DNA from: Galeopsis tetrahit
Taxonomy: Eukaryota > Streptophyta > Magnoliopsida > Lamiales > Lamiaceae
Direction: 5' to 3'
Length of the DNA stretch: 64,000 nucleotides
Assembly: GCA_963675135.1 (NCBI GenBank)
Contig: OY776129.1
Coordinates: 58,234,845-58,298,844 of the forward strand
In this document: positions 23,761-33,682 of the stretch, piece by piece
Position numbering within the stretch: the first letter of the stretch is position 1
Layout of the letters: every line of letters starts with the position of its first letter
Position numbers and translations under genes: made by a program
The notes under the pieces: model-generated
What the model was told of the DNA's origin: nothing
Database searches by the model: none
What the model saw: the letters and a program-made list of their open reading frames with translations, nothing else

Positions 23761-23940
23761 CTTTACTTTCGTTCCATTCTTTTGCAAACTAAGTAATGTA
23801 TTAGAGGTGATATGATTGAGAGAGAGAAGAATATAATAAAATGTGAAAGAAAATAGTTACAAAAAAAAAAAAAAATGGATAGCTTTCATTGGAACGGACG
23901 AAAAAAAAAAGTTGAGTAGCTTTCACCGAGACGGAGGGAG
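23761..23940. mobile_element. Stowaway-like MITE, related to 40052-40255
   Basis: It starts 'ctttactttcgttccattct', ends 'gtagctttcaccgagacggagggag' in part, and has TA on both sides. The right part ('aaaagttgagtagcttt') is the complement of the left part of the MITE at 40052-40255. The left end is decayed. It lies in the cytochrome b5 upstream region. Confidence 0.7.
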
Positions 23941-23942
23941 TA

Positions 23943-24780
23943 GTACTAATTTTTTTTTTTTTTTGAAAAGGTAGAATTACAGAGATAGGAAATAAATTAC
24001 ATTTCATCGCTCTCACCTATCCATATAGTAAAGTTCTACCAAAAGACCACATTTTCCAGACTCAATCGTGAGAGAGTGGAAGGATCATCGATCATGCCGA
24101 CATGCCTGGAAGCTCCGCGATCTAAGAAGACAACACACAACCCCTCGTGCTACAAACCTCCCAAATCACATAAGAACGGACCCAAGGACTACCACCCGTA
24201 AACGGGAAGAAAACCCATCTCATCAGGGAGGGGAGGAAACCAGAACAACAGGAAAAAAGAAAAATACAGTAGACAGAAAATAACAACATAGGAAAAAACA
24301 AAACTAAAAACACCAGATCTAAACTAGAAACAAACTAATAACATGCAAAAAGCATTAAAACGAAAATAAAATGGGATCAAAAGGATGACTCACCCGATCG
24401 GACACCGTGGCTCCGACGGGGAGATTCACCCATTGATCCCAACTAAATCCGTGAAAAAGACCCCTCTTCACCCACTGAAAAATCTGAACGGAACGGCGGT
24501 ACGGCGGCGCTAACGGAGCGGCGGCGTTACAAACAGTGCGGCGGCGCTACAGGCGGTGAGGCAGAGGTGGCGCGGCGACTTACGCTTATACAGAAAGTGG
24601 GCAACGAATTATTTAGGTGGTGGTTTTGGGCTATTGAGGATGAAGGAGATAGGCGGTGGTTTTGGGTTATTAAGGATGAAGGAGATAGGCAGTGGTCTTG
24701 GTTTTGGGGGAGGAAGTTTCTAAAGAGAAGCTGGAGAATTTTTTTTAGAGAGAGGCTATATTAGTAGTAGTAGGAGCATT
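23943..24780 (-). mobile_element. Non-LTR retroelement insertion, second copy of the 11.7-kb family
   Basis: A T run at 23950-23964 marks the poly(A) end on the minus strand. The other end lies near 24765-24780, where 'agtagta' resembles 'agtagtac' at the left, a possible short target duplication. The block at about 24373-24446 ('gggatcaaaagg...actcacccgatc...ttgatccca') matches the insertion at 11717-12390. A roughly 39-bp unit 'gaggatgaaggagataggcg' is repeated two to three times at 24636-24695. No RT or ORF1 was seen. The insertion sits against the right end of the MITE at 23761-23940. Confidence 0.65.
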
Positions 24781-25469
24781 TAGTTAATACGAATGTACTA
24801 ATTTTTTTTATTAACACTATTGATATTATTGTTTTATATGGCACATATTATTTAATTTTTTTTATTAAGCTTTGTGCTCAACAAATACAACATATTATCA
24901 AATACTCTATTTAACTCTCTCATAGTTTCCTAGGCTACGTTTTTTTATAACAACCAACTCCTCAATTTAGTTTTAATCTTATTCACGATTTCGTCTGACT
25001 CACATTTCACTCATTTGAAAATAATGTTATTTCTCCATTTACACAAAGTCCCAACAATACACACTCATATCCCAATTCTGGTGTCGTAGACTCGTAGGTT
25101 ACTCATCGATTGAACTTACATTGCCATTGAAGATTCGAGCCACACCGTGGTAGCCACCAACCACTCACAAAATACATGTCTTGTTGTTTTCGGGTTAGCT
25201 CCACATATCGTACAATTAAAAAAATAAAACTTATATACAATAAAGTATAGTAATAAATAATATTATACAATTGCATTCCTATGTTATACCAATTATAAAA
25301 ATTGTCATTTCATTCGAGTCTTCATTCTATTCATTTCATTTAACCATAATTTTATTCAATCATGTCTTAAAATTTTGTAATATGTGTGTTCTAGGCAAAG
25401 ACACACAAAATAAGAAAATAGAACATCGATAATGATTGAGGGTTTGATAGGTAACTTTGTAAATTTATA
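24781..25469. other. Intergenic, nothing recognised
   Basis: AT-rich spacer with no coding frame or clear repeat. Confidence 0.45.
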
Positions 25470-25471
25470 TA

Positions 25472-25747
25472 CTCCATCCGTTCCAGAATATTTTGCATAG
25501 TTTGACCGGCATGTTATTTAAGAAAATGGAATTTAGTGATTGATGATGTAAGATAAATGAGGGGTATTTTAGGTTATTTGGTGAGGTGTAAAGTGAAATG
25601 TATGGAAAAAAAAGAGTGTCAATTTTGAAAATAAAATGATGTTGTGAGGTTATTAATTTTTTTGGGTATTTTCATATTCAGAGTGTGCAAATAATTTTGG
25701 GACGTCTCAATAAGAAAAGTGTGCAAATAATCACATTACGGAGGGAG
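25472..25747. mobile_element. Stowaway-like MITE
   Basis: It starts 'ctccatccgttccagaatat', ends 'cacattacggagggag' and is flanked by TA (25470-25471, 25748-25749). It is 276 bp without coding capacity. 'gtgtgcaaataa' near the right end occurs twice. Confidence 0.85.
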
Positions 25748-26091
25748 TATATGGTTAAAAAAAATGTTGAATTTTGTGTATATGTGAGTTTAAAAGTAAT
25801 ATTTTTTTATTCTTTTGTAAAATTGTGAATATTGTGAAAATGTAGTTTATAAAAAGTTATCAATTTTAGAGATGCGAAAGGTACCGTGGGATGTGCAACA
25901 AAAAAGTGTTAAAGTAGATGAAATATTATTATTTATTTTTATAAAATCTTAAAATGAATTATTCATATTGCTCCAAAATACTTTCAGTTTTTTTTTTTAA
26001 AGCTAAATACTTCATGATTTAGTCATGAGTTTTTGGGAGGAAAATCATTAGATTTCATAATTGAGTTGTTACTCAATATTAATTTATTATA

Positions 26092-27162
26092 GAGAAAATT
26101 GCACTTTTGGTCCTGTAAGAATGAGTTCAAATCACTTTCAGTCATTTTTCATGCACTTTTGGTCCTGTAGTTTATTTCCGTTAGTTTTAACGGATGAAAA
26201 TTGCATAAACCGTTAAATATTGTACTTTTGATCTTGTAAGATTAAGATTAAATCACTTTCGGTCATTTTTCATACACTTTTAGTCTCATAATAAATTTAT
26301 GTTTGTTTTAACGGAATAAAATTGCGTGAAAGACACACATCCCTTAAAACACAACCAAAAGCTTAATATGGGATTAAAATTTTGATAATATCACTAAAAT
26401 TATAAAACTACCAAATGTATTTTAACAATTTATTTAAATAATTATTTAAAATTGATAAATTTACTTAAAATAATTCTATGATCTAAAAATTCAATCAATT
26501 ATATATAAAATGAAACTAAAATCTAAAACTGATCTCAAATCAAAGCAAAAAAATAAAAAGTATTTGGCTTGATTTTGATTTTAATTTTTGTATTTTCAAA
26601 TTATATCCAAATTATATGGGGTTAAAAATTAATATAAATTTGAAGATTATATTTGAATATACAATGTATTTTTTTAATTTTATATTTTTGTATATTCAAA
26701 TTATTTTTCAAAATTTACTTTTAATTTTTTTTTTGTATCTTTCAGTTTTAATACAAGAAATTACTTCAAAAGTTATTTAAATTACATTATTTTTTTTTAG
26801 TAATTTTTAATTATATTCAAATCCTTGAATTAAAAAAAAAATATTTAGATTCTATAAAAAGAATGCAAATTACATACCTCAGTGAGATTTAGTCATTTAT
26901 AGTAAAAAAATTAATATTCTAAATTTTATTGATTTTATTTATATTTTAATTCTATAAGTATAATTTATTATTAGTTTTAATAATATTTTTGTATTTTTTC
27001 TAATTATAATTACTTTTTTAGGTTTACAGCAAAAAAAACTAACAGTTTTAATCCATAAACTATCTTATAGGACCAAATCTGCAATAAACAGGACCATTTA
27101 CAAATTTCAGAACCAAAAGTGATTTTGAAAAATTCCTATAGGACTAAAAGTGCAATTTTCCC
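26092..27162. mobile_element. Mutator-like non-autonomous element with 10-bp target duplication
   Basis: The left end 'gagaaaattgcacttttggt' and right end 'aaaagtgcaattttccc' are imperfect inverted repeats that continue for roughly 50-100 bp. 'atttattata' flanks both sides (26082-26091 and 27163-27172); 9-11 bp is the Mutator-superfamily range. The interior is about 80% A+T with no transposase frame. Confidence 0.8.
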
Positions 27163-27244
27163 ATTTATTATATGAGAATAAAAGTTGTATATTAAGGGTG
27201 AAAGAAAAAAATTCAAAAGTCATAAGTTCATAAGTTGAATTAGA

Positions 27245-27301
27245 GGTCGAGGGGGTGGGGTGGGGTGGGGTGGGGTGGGGGTGGGGGTGGGGGGGGGGGG
27301 T
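27245..27301. repeat. G-rich microsatellite (GGGGT)n / poly-G
   Basis: A run of GGGGT units passes into a long G tract. Four or more adjacent G-runs could form a G-quadruplex on this strand. Confidence 0.85.
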
Positions 27302-27429
27302 CGCCAACAAAACCCTATAAGGGACAAAAACCGGGACAAGGAAAAGGCTACATCCATGTAAACCCACCTACCAACCACAACGTTAGATTTCCGAAAAACT
27401 GACCAAAATTAAAATTATCGAAACAGGGA

Positions 27430-28480
27430 AAATGACCTATGGGGTATCAAAAGCATCGTCTTGTATACTCGACAACCAAGTCTATCTCAGTGTCCAACCC
27501 TACCCGATAGTCAACAGGGAAGACCACGGAGGCTCTAGCCTCGAAATCGTCGATAACGCTTCCCAGAGGTTGCTGATGGGATAAACCCGACCTAAGTGGC
27601 ATGTGGCAGCTGCGCTTCTTCGTGAAGTAGGAAGAAGCCGCAAGAGCAAGATCACATGCGTCGTCGGCATGCGACTCTAATAGAGTAATAGTCACCGACT
27701 CACCATCTCCTAAGTGTTTTCTGAGGACTCATCCAAGCATTCGTCTGCGAGGACTGAAAATGTGTTGCTCATCGGGATCAAGCTGGATGAAGAGATTAAT
27801 GTCGTGGTCGTCGGGACGGAGCCGAGTTTGCTACAAAAGCCGAGGAAGGATCCCTCATGTGCACACGAGGTTGGTGACTCGAAGGGGAAGGCCTAGACCG
27901 TCTGTTACGACTGGTCCTTCCACGAAGGTCATCGCGAGGAGTCGGGCCTGATGGCGGCGGGGTCTGCCTCTTATTGCAGCGTGCCGACATGTGTCCAACA
28001 ACCAAAACATATCGGTCCCCACATTAAAAGGCTGGGCACTCCAAAAGTGATTGTTTCATGTTCTCTATAATCAAGATTCTAGCATAATGAGACATAGTTT
28101 TGGCCGATGTGTGAGCGTCCATCTTCACGAACGTACCAACTACCGCAGCCGAGAAAACTTTGGGTTGCCAAAGTTCGATTGGAAGGCCGACAATGCAGAC
28201 CCAAACCTGAGTCGTCGAGGTCGAGACCTTGAAATTGGGAGACTAATTTTGCAGTCGAAAGGAGTCGGAGGCCAAATGTCACACCCCTCTTCTAAAAATA
28301 TGGTCGCGCTCTTCAAAAGAGTGGAATTTGAGAACAACGAAACATTTTCCTAGTGGAATAGTAGTTCAATTCACTTTGAGGGACCAAATTTCGACGAGAC
28401 GCTTCAACAGATCAGCATACAGAATTATGGTTTTATCACGAGGAGTAATCAAACGACCAATCATGACATCCTTGAACTCA
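27430..28480 (-). pseudogene. Relic of LINE-type ORF1 (DUF4283/zinc-knuckle gag-like)
   Basis: Higher GC than its surroundings. Broken minus-strand frames include 'GLPIELWQPKVF' and 'GTFVKMDAHTSAKTMSHYA' (about 28090-28200), which resemble the DUF4283 region of plant L1-type ORF1/gag-like proteins. Downstream on the same strand lies a cysteine/histidine stretch 'VVGHMSARCNKRQTPPP' (about 27960-28000), like a CCHC knuckle with one Cys lost by frame change. Several stops and frame shifts interrupt it. No endonuclease or RT follows. Family assignment rests on motif resemblance. Confidence 0.55.
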
Positions 28481-28899
28481 TTAACGTATTAATTTTTTAT
28501 ATGTATATACATATAGATAACAAAGAAACCATTTATTATACACACACACAAAAAAAAAAAAAAAAAACTTATATGAAAACATTTCAGGAAATATATTTAA
28601 TTAAGGTAAATTAAGATAAACAATCACACGTAAAATATGACCTTCAAATTTTTAAAATTATATTATTTAAATATATTTCATATGTAAAATATTTCATATT
28701 CACTCTTATTATAAAGAAACATATTTTAAGTACATATAAGTCTATTATTATTATTTTAAATTTAATAAATAGACACTTTCAATAATTTAAAATAAATGTA
28801 TGAGACAATATCAAACAATTTTTTCAATCATATTATCATCTAAAATTCTTTTATTCTTTTGTTACATCACTTTTTTTTCATATCTCATGTATATTATGT
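28481..28899. other. AT-rich spacer between LINE relic and gypsy LTR
   Basis: Contains a (CA)n-A run near 28541-28566 and AT-rich sequence. No gene or repeat was recognised. Confidence 0.45.
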
Positions 28900-29168
28900 T
28901 GAAGTTGTGAGCCTCTGATGAGAACCACGCCATCTAACTCCAATTCCGGCAAATCCCTAACCCAGGCCAGCAGGATTGACGGCGGCAAAACAAGATTTGC
29001 ACAAGAATACTTCTATTATCTGATAAATGTTTACAATGCCTTCAAAGGTTTATATAATAAGCCACAAAAATAATTGCCTGAGGCCCATCTAATATCAATT
29101 ACTAAGGACCAATCTAACATCTAATATTCATAAGTTAATTGTACATATTTCCCGTACTGGGCCCAACA
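28900..29168 (-). repeat. 3' LTR of the gypsy element
   Basis: On the minus strand it begins TGTTGGGCCC just after the chromodomain stop codon and ends ...ACTTCA, giving about 269 bp with the TG...CA ends of LTRs. No second copy exists in the window, so the limits rest on position and termini only. Confidence 0.6.
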
Positions 29169-29176
29169 TTCATACT

Positions 29177-29640
29177 TTACCCAACTTCATTTTGACTTTG
29201 CTCATTATCACGGCCCGCCATCGCATTTTGGGCCATTGCTCTTAACCTTGCTCGTCGTGCTTTATTATAAGCATTCTTCTGCCCACGCGATTCATTTGTA
29301 TCATTCCTATCCTCTTCGTCAACGTCCTTGTCCTCAAGGAAAAATTTTGGAAAACGTAGGCGCATCTGATTTAAGTCTTCCCATGTCGCTTCGTCTGGTG
29401 GCAAATCTTCCCATTCGAGCAAGACTTCCCATCGAAATCGGCCTCCTCTCTTAATTTTTCTATATTCCACTGCTCGTGCTGGACGAATGAGCTATTTCCC
29501 GTCACTGTTCACTGCATGTAGACGTCCTGTTATCACATTGTCAGAAAGCTCCAATCGATAAGCTACGTTTCCAATTCACTCTACAATGTGAAACAACCCA
29601 TCGTATTTACTCCCTAACTTGTACAATGTCTTTTGGGATA
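29177..29640 (-). pseudogene. Gypsy integrase C terminus and chromodomain
   Basis: 'YKLGSKYDGLFHIVE' with a following stop is the GPF/Y-type integrase tail. The chromodomain follows as 'RWEVLLEWEDLPPDEATWED' (about 29365-29440) and directs integration toward heterochromatin marks in chromoviruses. The last ~70 residues are charged. At least two in-frame stops lie between tail and chromodomain (29500-29560). Confidence 0.85.
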
Positions 29641-30777
29641 TTGTTTTTTTTTTCGGTATGGACGAAGCTTTAGGTAAGTCCAATCGCCTACTTCGAACTC
29701 CTCTTCCCTCCGCTTTTTATCGTGGGCGTCCTTCAGACGGTTGATCGAAACTTTGGGTACTCCACTTGAAACCTCCTTTTTTGTCATCTCAGTTAAAGGC
29801 CTTGCTATAGTCCCGTAGTCTTTGAAAACTTTCCGATAATACCCAGTTAATCCTAAAAATCCCCGTAAGGCCCTTAGGTTTTTTGGTTTTGGCCACTCTT
29901 TCATTGCTTCTACCTTGGTCGAATCCACTCGTACTCCTTCCGCTGTTATGATATGTCTGAGATATTCGACCATCGTTTCCCCGAATGTACATTTTGTTTT
30001 CTTGATGTAGAACTCATGCTGATGCAGAATTTGCAAAATTGTTCGAAGGTGTTGTAGGTGCTCCTCCCAAGTTCTAGAATAAATCAAAATGTCATCAAAG
30101 AATACTAGGACGAATTTACGTAAATGAGTTTCAAAGATTTTATTCATTGCTCCCTAAAATGTTGACGGGGCGTTACATAGCCCAAAGGGCATTACGAGGT
30201 ATTCGTAATGACCATGGTGCGTTCGAAATGCTGTTTTCGGGATATCTTCCTCCGCTACCCGAATCTGATGGTATCCTGCTCTTAGGTCGAGCTTGGTGAA
30301 GTATTTCGATCCTCCAAGTTCATCTAACATATCGTCTATGGTCGGAATTGGGAACCAATCCTTGATCGTTGTTGCATTCAACGATCGATAGTCCGTGCAA
30401 AATCACCACGTACCTTCTTTCTTCTTTACGAGGAGAATCGGAGATGAGTACGAGCTTGAACTTGGGCAGATTAATCCAGTTTCAAGCATGTCCTTCACTT
30501 GCCGCCCGATCTCTTCTTTTTGGAAGTGGGCATATCGATATGGATGTATGTTGATTGGTTTAGCTTCATATTTAAGTGGTATTCGGTGATCAAACACCCT
30601 TTTTGGTGGTAAGCCTTTCGGTTCTTGGAATATGTGTTCGAATTCTTGTAGAAGTACTTCCAAGGTTGGTAGTTGTTCCTGTTTGTTGTCTGGTGTTTCT
30701 TGCTTTTGTTTCGTGATTCGGTTGTAAATTGCATAAGATTTCATGTGTTTTACTGATAAACTTTGAGGGTTTTCCAT
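29641..30777 (-). pseudogene. Gypsy reverse transcriptase fragments
   Basis: The upstream part (30777-30403) includes 'YRYAHFQKEEIGRQVKDML' and 'SPILLVKKKEGTW'. A stop follows, then 30381-30154 with 'KLDLRAGYHQIRV' and 'MPFGLCNAPSTF'. After a second stop, 30147-29760 carries the catalytic 'FVLVFFDDILIYS' and 'RGFLGLTGYYRKV'. The active-site Asp pair is present (FFDD, a usual gypsy variant of YxDD). The pieces lie in one orientation and are interrupted by single stop codons near 30149 and 30400. Confidence 0.9.
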
Positions 30778-30780
30778 GCA

Positions 30781-31298
30781 TTTTCACACTAATATGCTTG
30801 ATTTGATTTAGAAAGGTGTTTGAGCTTGTTTTGTAGGAATACGAGGTGAATTAAACATTAAAATCTAAAAAACGAGTGTTCAATCATCATTGTCACTCAC
30901 TGGACTGAAGAGAGGATTGCACCATTGGATTCGTCTCGAAAAATGGAGTGGAATGAAAAAAAATATCAAGTCAATTGGAGGTCGGAAGCTCGAGATATGA
31001 AGGGATGAAGACAAAGGATAGAATTTGGGCCGAAGTATCCGCCCGGCCAGTGATCTGCACCCACCTTTTTTTATTAGTTCACCCCTACGCGTATTTTGGC
31101 CACAACAATTGCTATCAACTTACGAAGTTTCCACCCGGTCGGGCCACCTGTTCTCGGCCATTTTTGTGCACGCCATCGTCCGCCTGACCGCGCCACTTAC
31201 CCCCTGCCTGCCGGGTGGACCAATTTTTAGGGGGTTTGGTCCATTTTCTCCATATTTCAAGGGCCTAATTGCAAAATTGTTCCAAAACTTTCACCCCA
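30781..31298. other. Probable LTR-retrotransposon non-coding remnant
   Basis: No gene. GC-richer patches such as 'tccgcccggccagtgatctg' and 'cacccggtcgggccacctg' (31040-31160) look like non-coding parts of plant gypsy elements, but no LTR pair was found. Assignment is weak. Confidence 0.3.
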
Positions 31299-32736
31299 AC
31301 TATAAATAGACTCAATTTGAGTTTTGAAAAGGGTCTTCCTCCTTTTACAAGCAATTCCACACACACAAACACATAGTAGTAGATTTTTTTTAGTCCATTA
31401 ACTTACCGCGTTTTTTAATTTAGTCCACCAGATTACCACTTTTTGAATTTAGTCTACTAAGTTTCGATTTATTTTGATTTTGGTCCAGATACATGCTACA
31501 TCAGGTTTAACAGGTCATTTTTTAAAACACACCACACACCCCATAAAATGTTATACACACACCAAATGTTAAACACATCATACTAAAATTTAAAAATTAT
31601 TTTTTTCATTACTATACACACCCCAATTTTTTCTTATTTAATAAATTTCCAAAAATAATTAAAAAAAGTAAAAATTCAAATTAATATAAAAAAATATAAA
31701 TAAAACCTATAAAAATCGTCTAAATCTTCAAAAATTAAACAAAGCTAATTTTTTTTATTAAATTAATTAATTTTTGAAGATTTAGTTTGTTTTTTTTTTA
31801 CTATTTTTGAAGTTTTTCAATAAATTAAAAAAAATCAACTCAATTAAAAAATTATTAAATTAAATAAAAATAAAAATCTTCAAAAATATTAAAAAATTAA
31901 ATAAAATTTCAAAAATAATTAAATTAATTAATTTTTTAGCTTTATTAAAATTTAGAAGATTTGGGTATTTTTTATAGATTTTATTTATATCTTTCATATT
32001 AATTTGAATTCTTACTTTTTAATTAAATTGGTTTTGACAATTTATTAAATATGTTTATGATTTTATTTAACTTTAATTGATTTATAAATTTTTGTGTTTA
32101 ACATTTGAAGTGTATATAATATTTATGGGATATTAGTAGGTTCATGTAATATAAAAGAAAAATAAAATAAAAAAGTTTAATACTTTTATTAATATTTTAT
32201 TTGCATTTTAACTTCTATAAAAATATCGATAATAAGACTAAATAAAATTTTAAAATTGTAGAAAATTAACTAAATCTTCAAAACTAATTAAATTAATTAA
32301 AAAAAAATTAGCTTTGATTAATTTTTAAAGATTTAGACTATTTTTTATAGGTTTTATTTATATTTTCCATATTAATTTGATATTTTTAATTTAATTATTT
32401 TTGACAATTTATTAAATAGAAAAGAATTGAAGTGTATATAGTAATAAAAAAAATAATTTTTTAAATTTTAGTGTGGTGTGTTTAACATTTTATGGGGTGT
32501 GTGATGGGTTTTAAAAAATGACCTGTTAAACCTACTGTAGCAGGTAACTGGACCAAAATCAAAATAAATCGAAATTTAATGGACTAAATTCAAAAAGTGG
32601 TAATCTGGTGGACTAAATTAAAAAATGCGGTAACTTAATGGACTAAAAAAACCTACTACTATGTGTTTGTGTGTGTGGAATTGCTTGTAAAAGGAGGAAG
32701 ACCCTTTTCAAAACTCAAATTGAGTCTATTTATAGT
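31299..32736. repeat. 1.44-kb palindrome (foldback / Mutator-like)
   Basis: The first ~320 bp (31299-31620) and last ~300 bp (about 32440-32736) are near-perfect inverted complements: 'tataaatagactcaatttga' at the left, 'tcaaattgagtctattta' at the right. The AT-rich centre has no transposase. The arms hold 'ttagtccattaacttacc' blocks like those of Mutator-like termini. An extra diverged copy of the right arm's inner part ('ggtaatctgttggactaaat') follows at 32737-32790. A transcript across it would fold into a long hairpin. Confidence 0.88.
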
Positions 32737-32790
32737 GGTAATCTGTTGGACTAAATTAAAAAACGTTGTAACTTAATGGACAAAAAAAAT

Positions 32791-33682
32791 ATAATACTAA
32801 ATTAAAATGTGTACTCCATCAGGACCAAATTCAAAATTAGTCCAACTTAAAGGATCGTAAAAACTTTATTTCCTTAAAAGTAATTAATTTGATAAAAAAA
32901 TATTTTGTTGGGTGACATTAAGGCGGTGTTTGATTTGGAATTGATTAATCCGAATTTAGATTGACCAATCCGAATTTGGATTGATCATATCCGAATTTGG
33001 ATAGGTCCTATCCAAATTCTCTCAATCCAAATATCAATTCATTTACCAAAAAAATATTTGTTTCATCATTAATTGACTATTTTTTTATTTGGAAAAAATA
33101 ACTTTTTATGCTTTTAAAAAATTCTCTCAAACATTTCTTATTTACACCCCCATTCTTTCTCCAATAAAGTTGAATTATTCATAATATCTCATAAAACTCA
33201 ATTTTATCACATTTAAAACACGTGCAAACAGTAAATGTTCAATTAATAACGAGGTGGATGAAATATTTTTATACAATCACATTATCATTTTTTTTTTTAA
33301 AATTTCATTGTCTCTTTTACTTTTCTTTCAAATATTACAATATCACTTTTAATTTGACATAAAATTTCAATCTCTATCCAAATATAATTTGAACATAATT
33401 ACCATTTATGAATTATCCAATCCAATTTTTTTAATTTCAATCTCAATCCAATTCGTATGGAATTTTCCTCCGAGGATGATTTAAAGATTTCGATCGGCAA
33501 ATTTTTGAAAGAAAGAGCCTATTTTCTTAGCTTTCTCTTTTGAAGATTTTGTTTTAAATAACTGGCGGGTTAGTAAATTCAGAATTAATATATATAATTT
33601 TGACTTATTTCCAGTGAATTCAATACGCCCTGATAATTGAGCTTCAAATTAATTAAGCTTTTGTTAGAGCGAGCGAGCATCG
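32791..33682. other. Upstream region of CYP85A
   Basis: No separate gene. A repetitive patch at 32935-33030 contains 'ccgaatttggattg' and variants three to four times, with partial complement near 33420-33470, possibly a decayed inverted-repeat element. 'tatatataa' at about 33588-33597 is a possible TATA box about 90 bp before the CYP85A start codon. Confidence 0.45.

Larger units (their letters stand above)
28900..30780 (-). mobile_element. Ty3/gypsy chromovirus, internally deleted
   Basis: Minus-strand order: RT N-terminal part, RT, integrase C terminus, chromodomain, 3' LTR. The RNase H and integrase core are missing: 'GTIARPLTEMTKK' (RT connection) passes directly into 'RLKDAHDKKRREEEFEVGDW' (integrase tail) near 29760. 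Stops and frame changes separate the pieces. No left LTR or gag was found above 30780, so the element is also truncated at its 5' side. Confidence 0.88.

Noticed and set aside
28051..28353. 100-residue plus-strand frame
   Set aside because: It is the antisense shadow of the LINE ORF1-like relic on the minus strand.
31025..31309. 94-residue plus-strand frame
   Set aside because: It has a composition typical of retrotransposon non-coding DNA and no recognisable motif.
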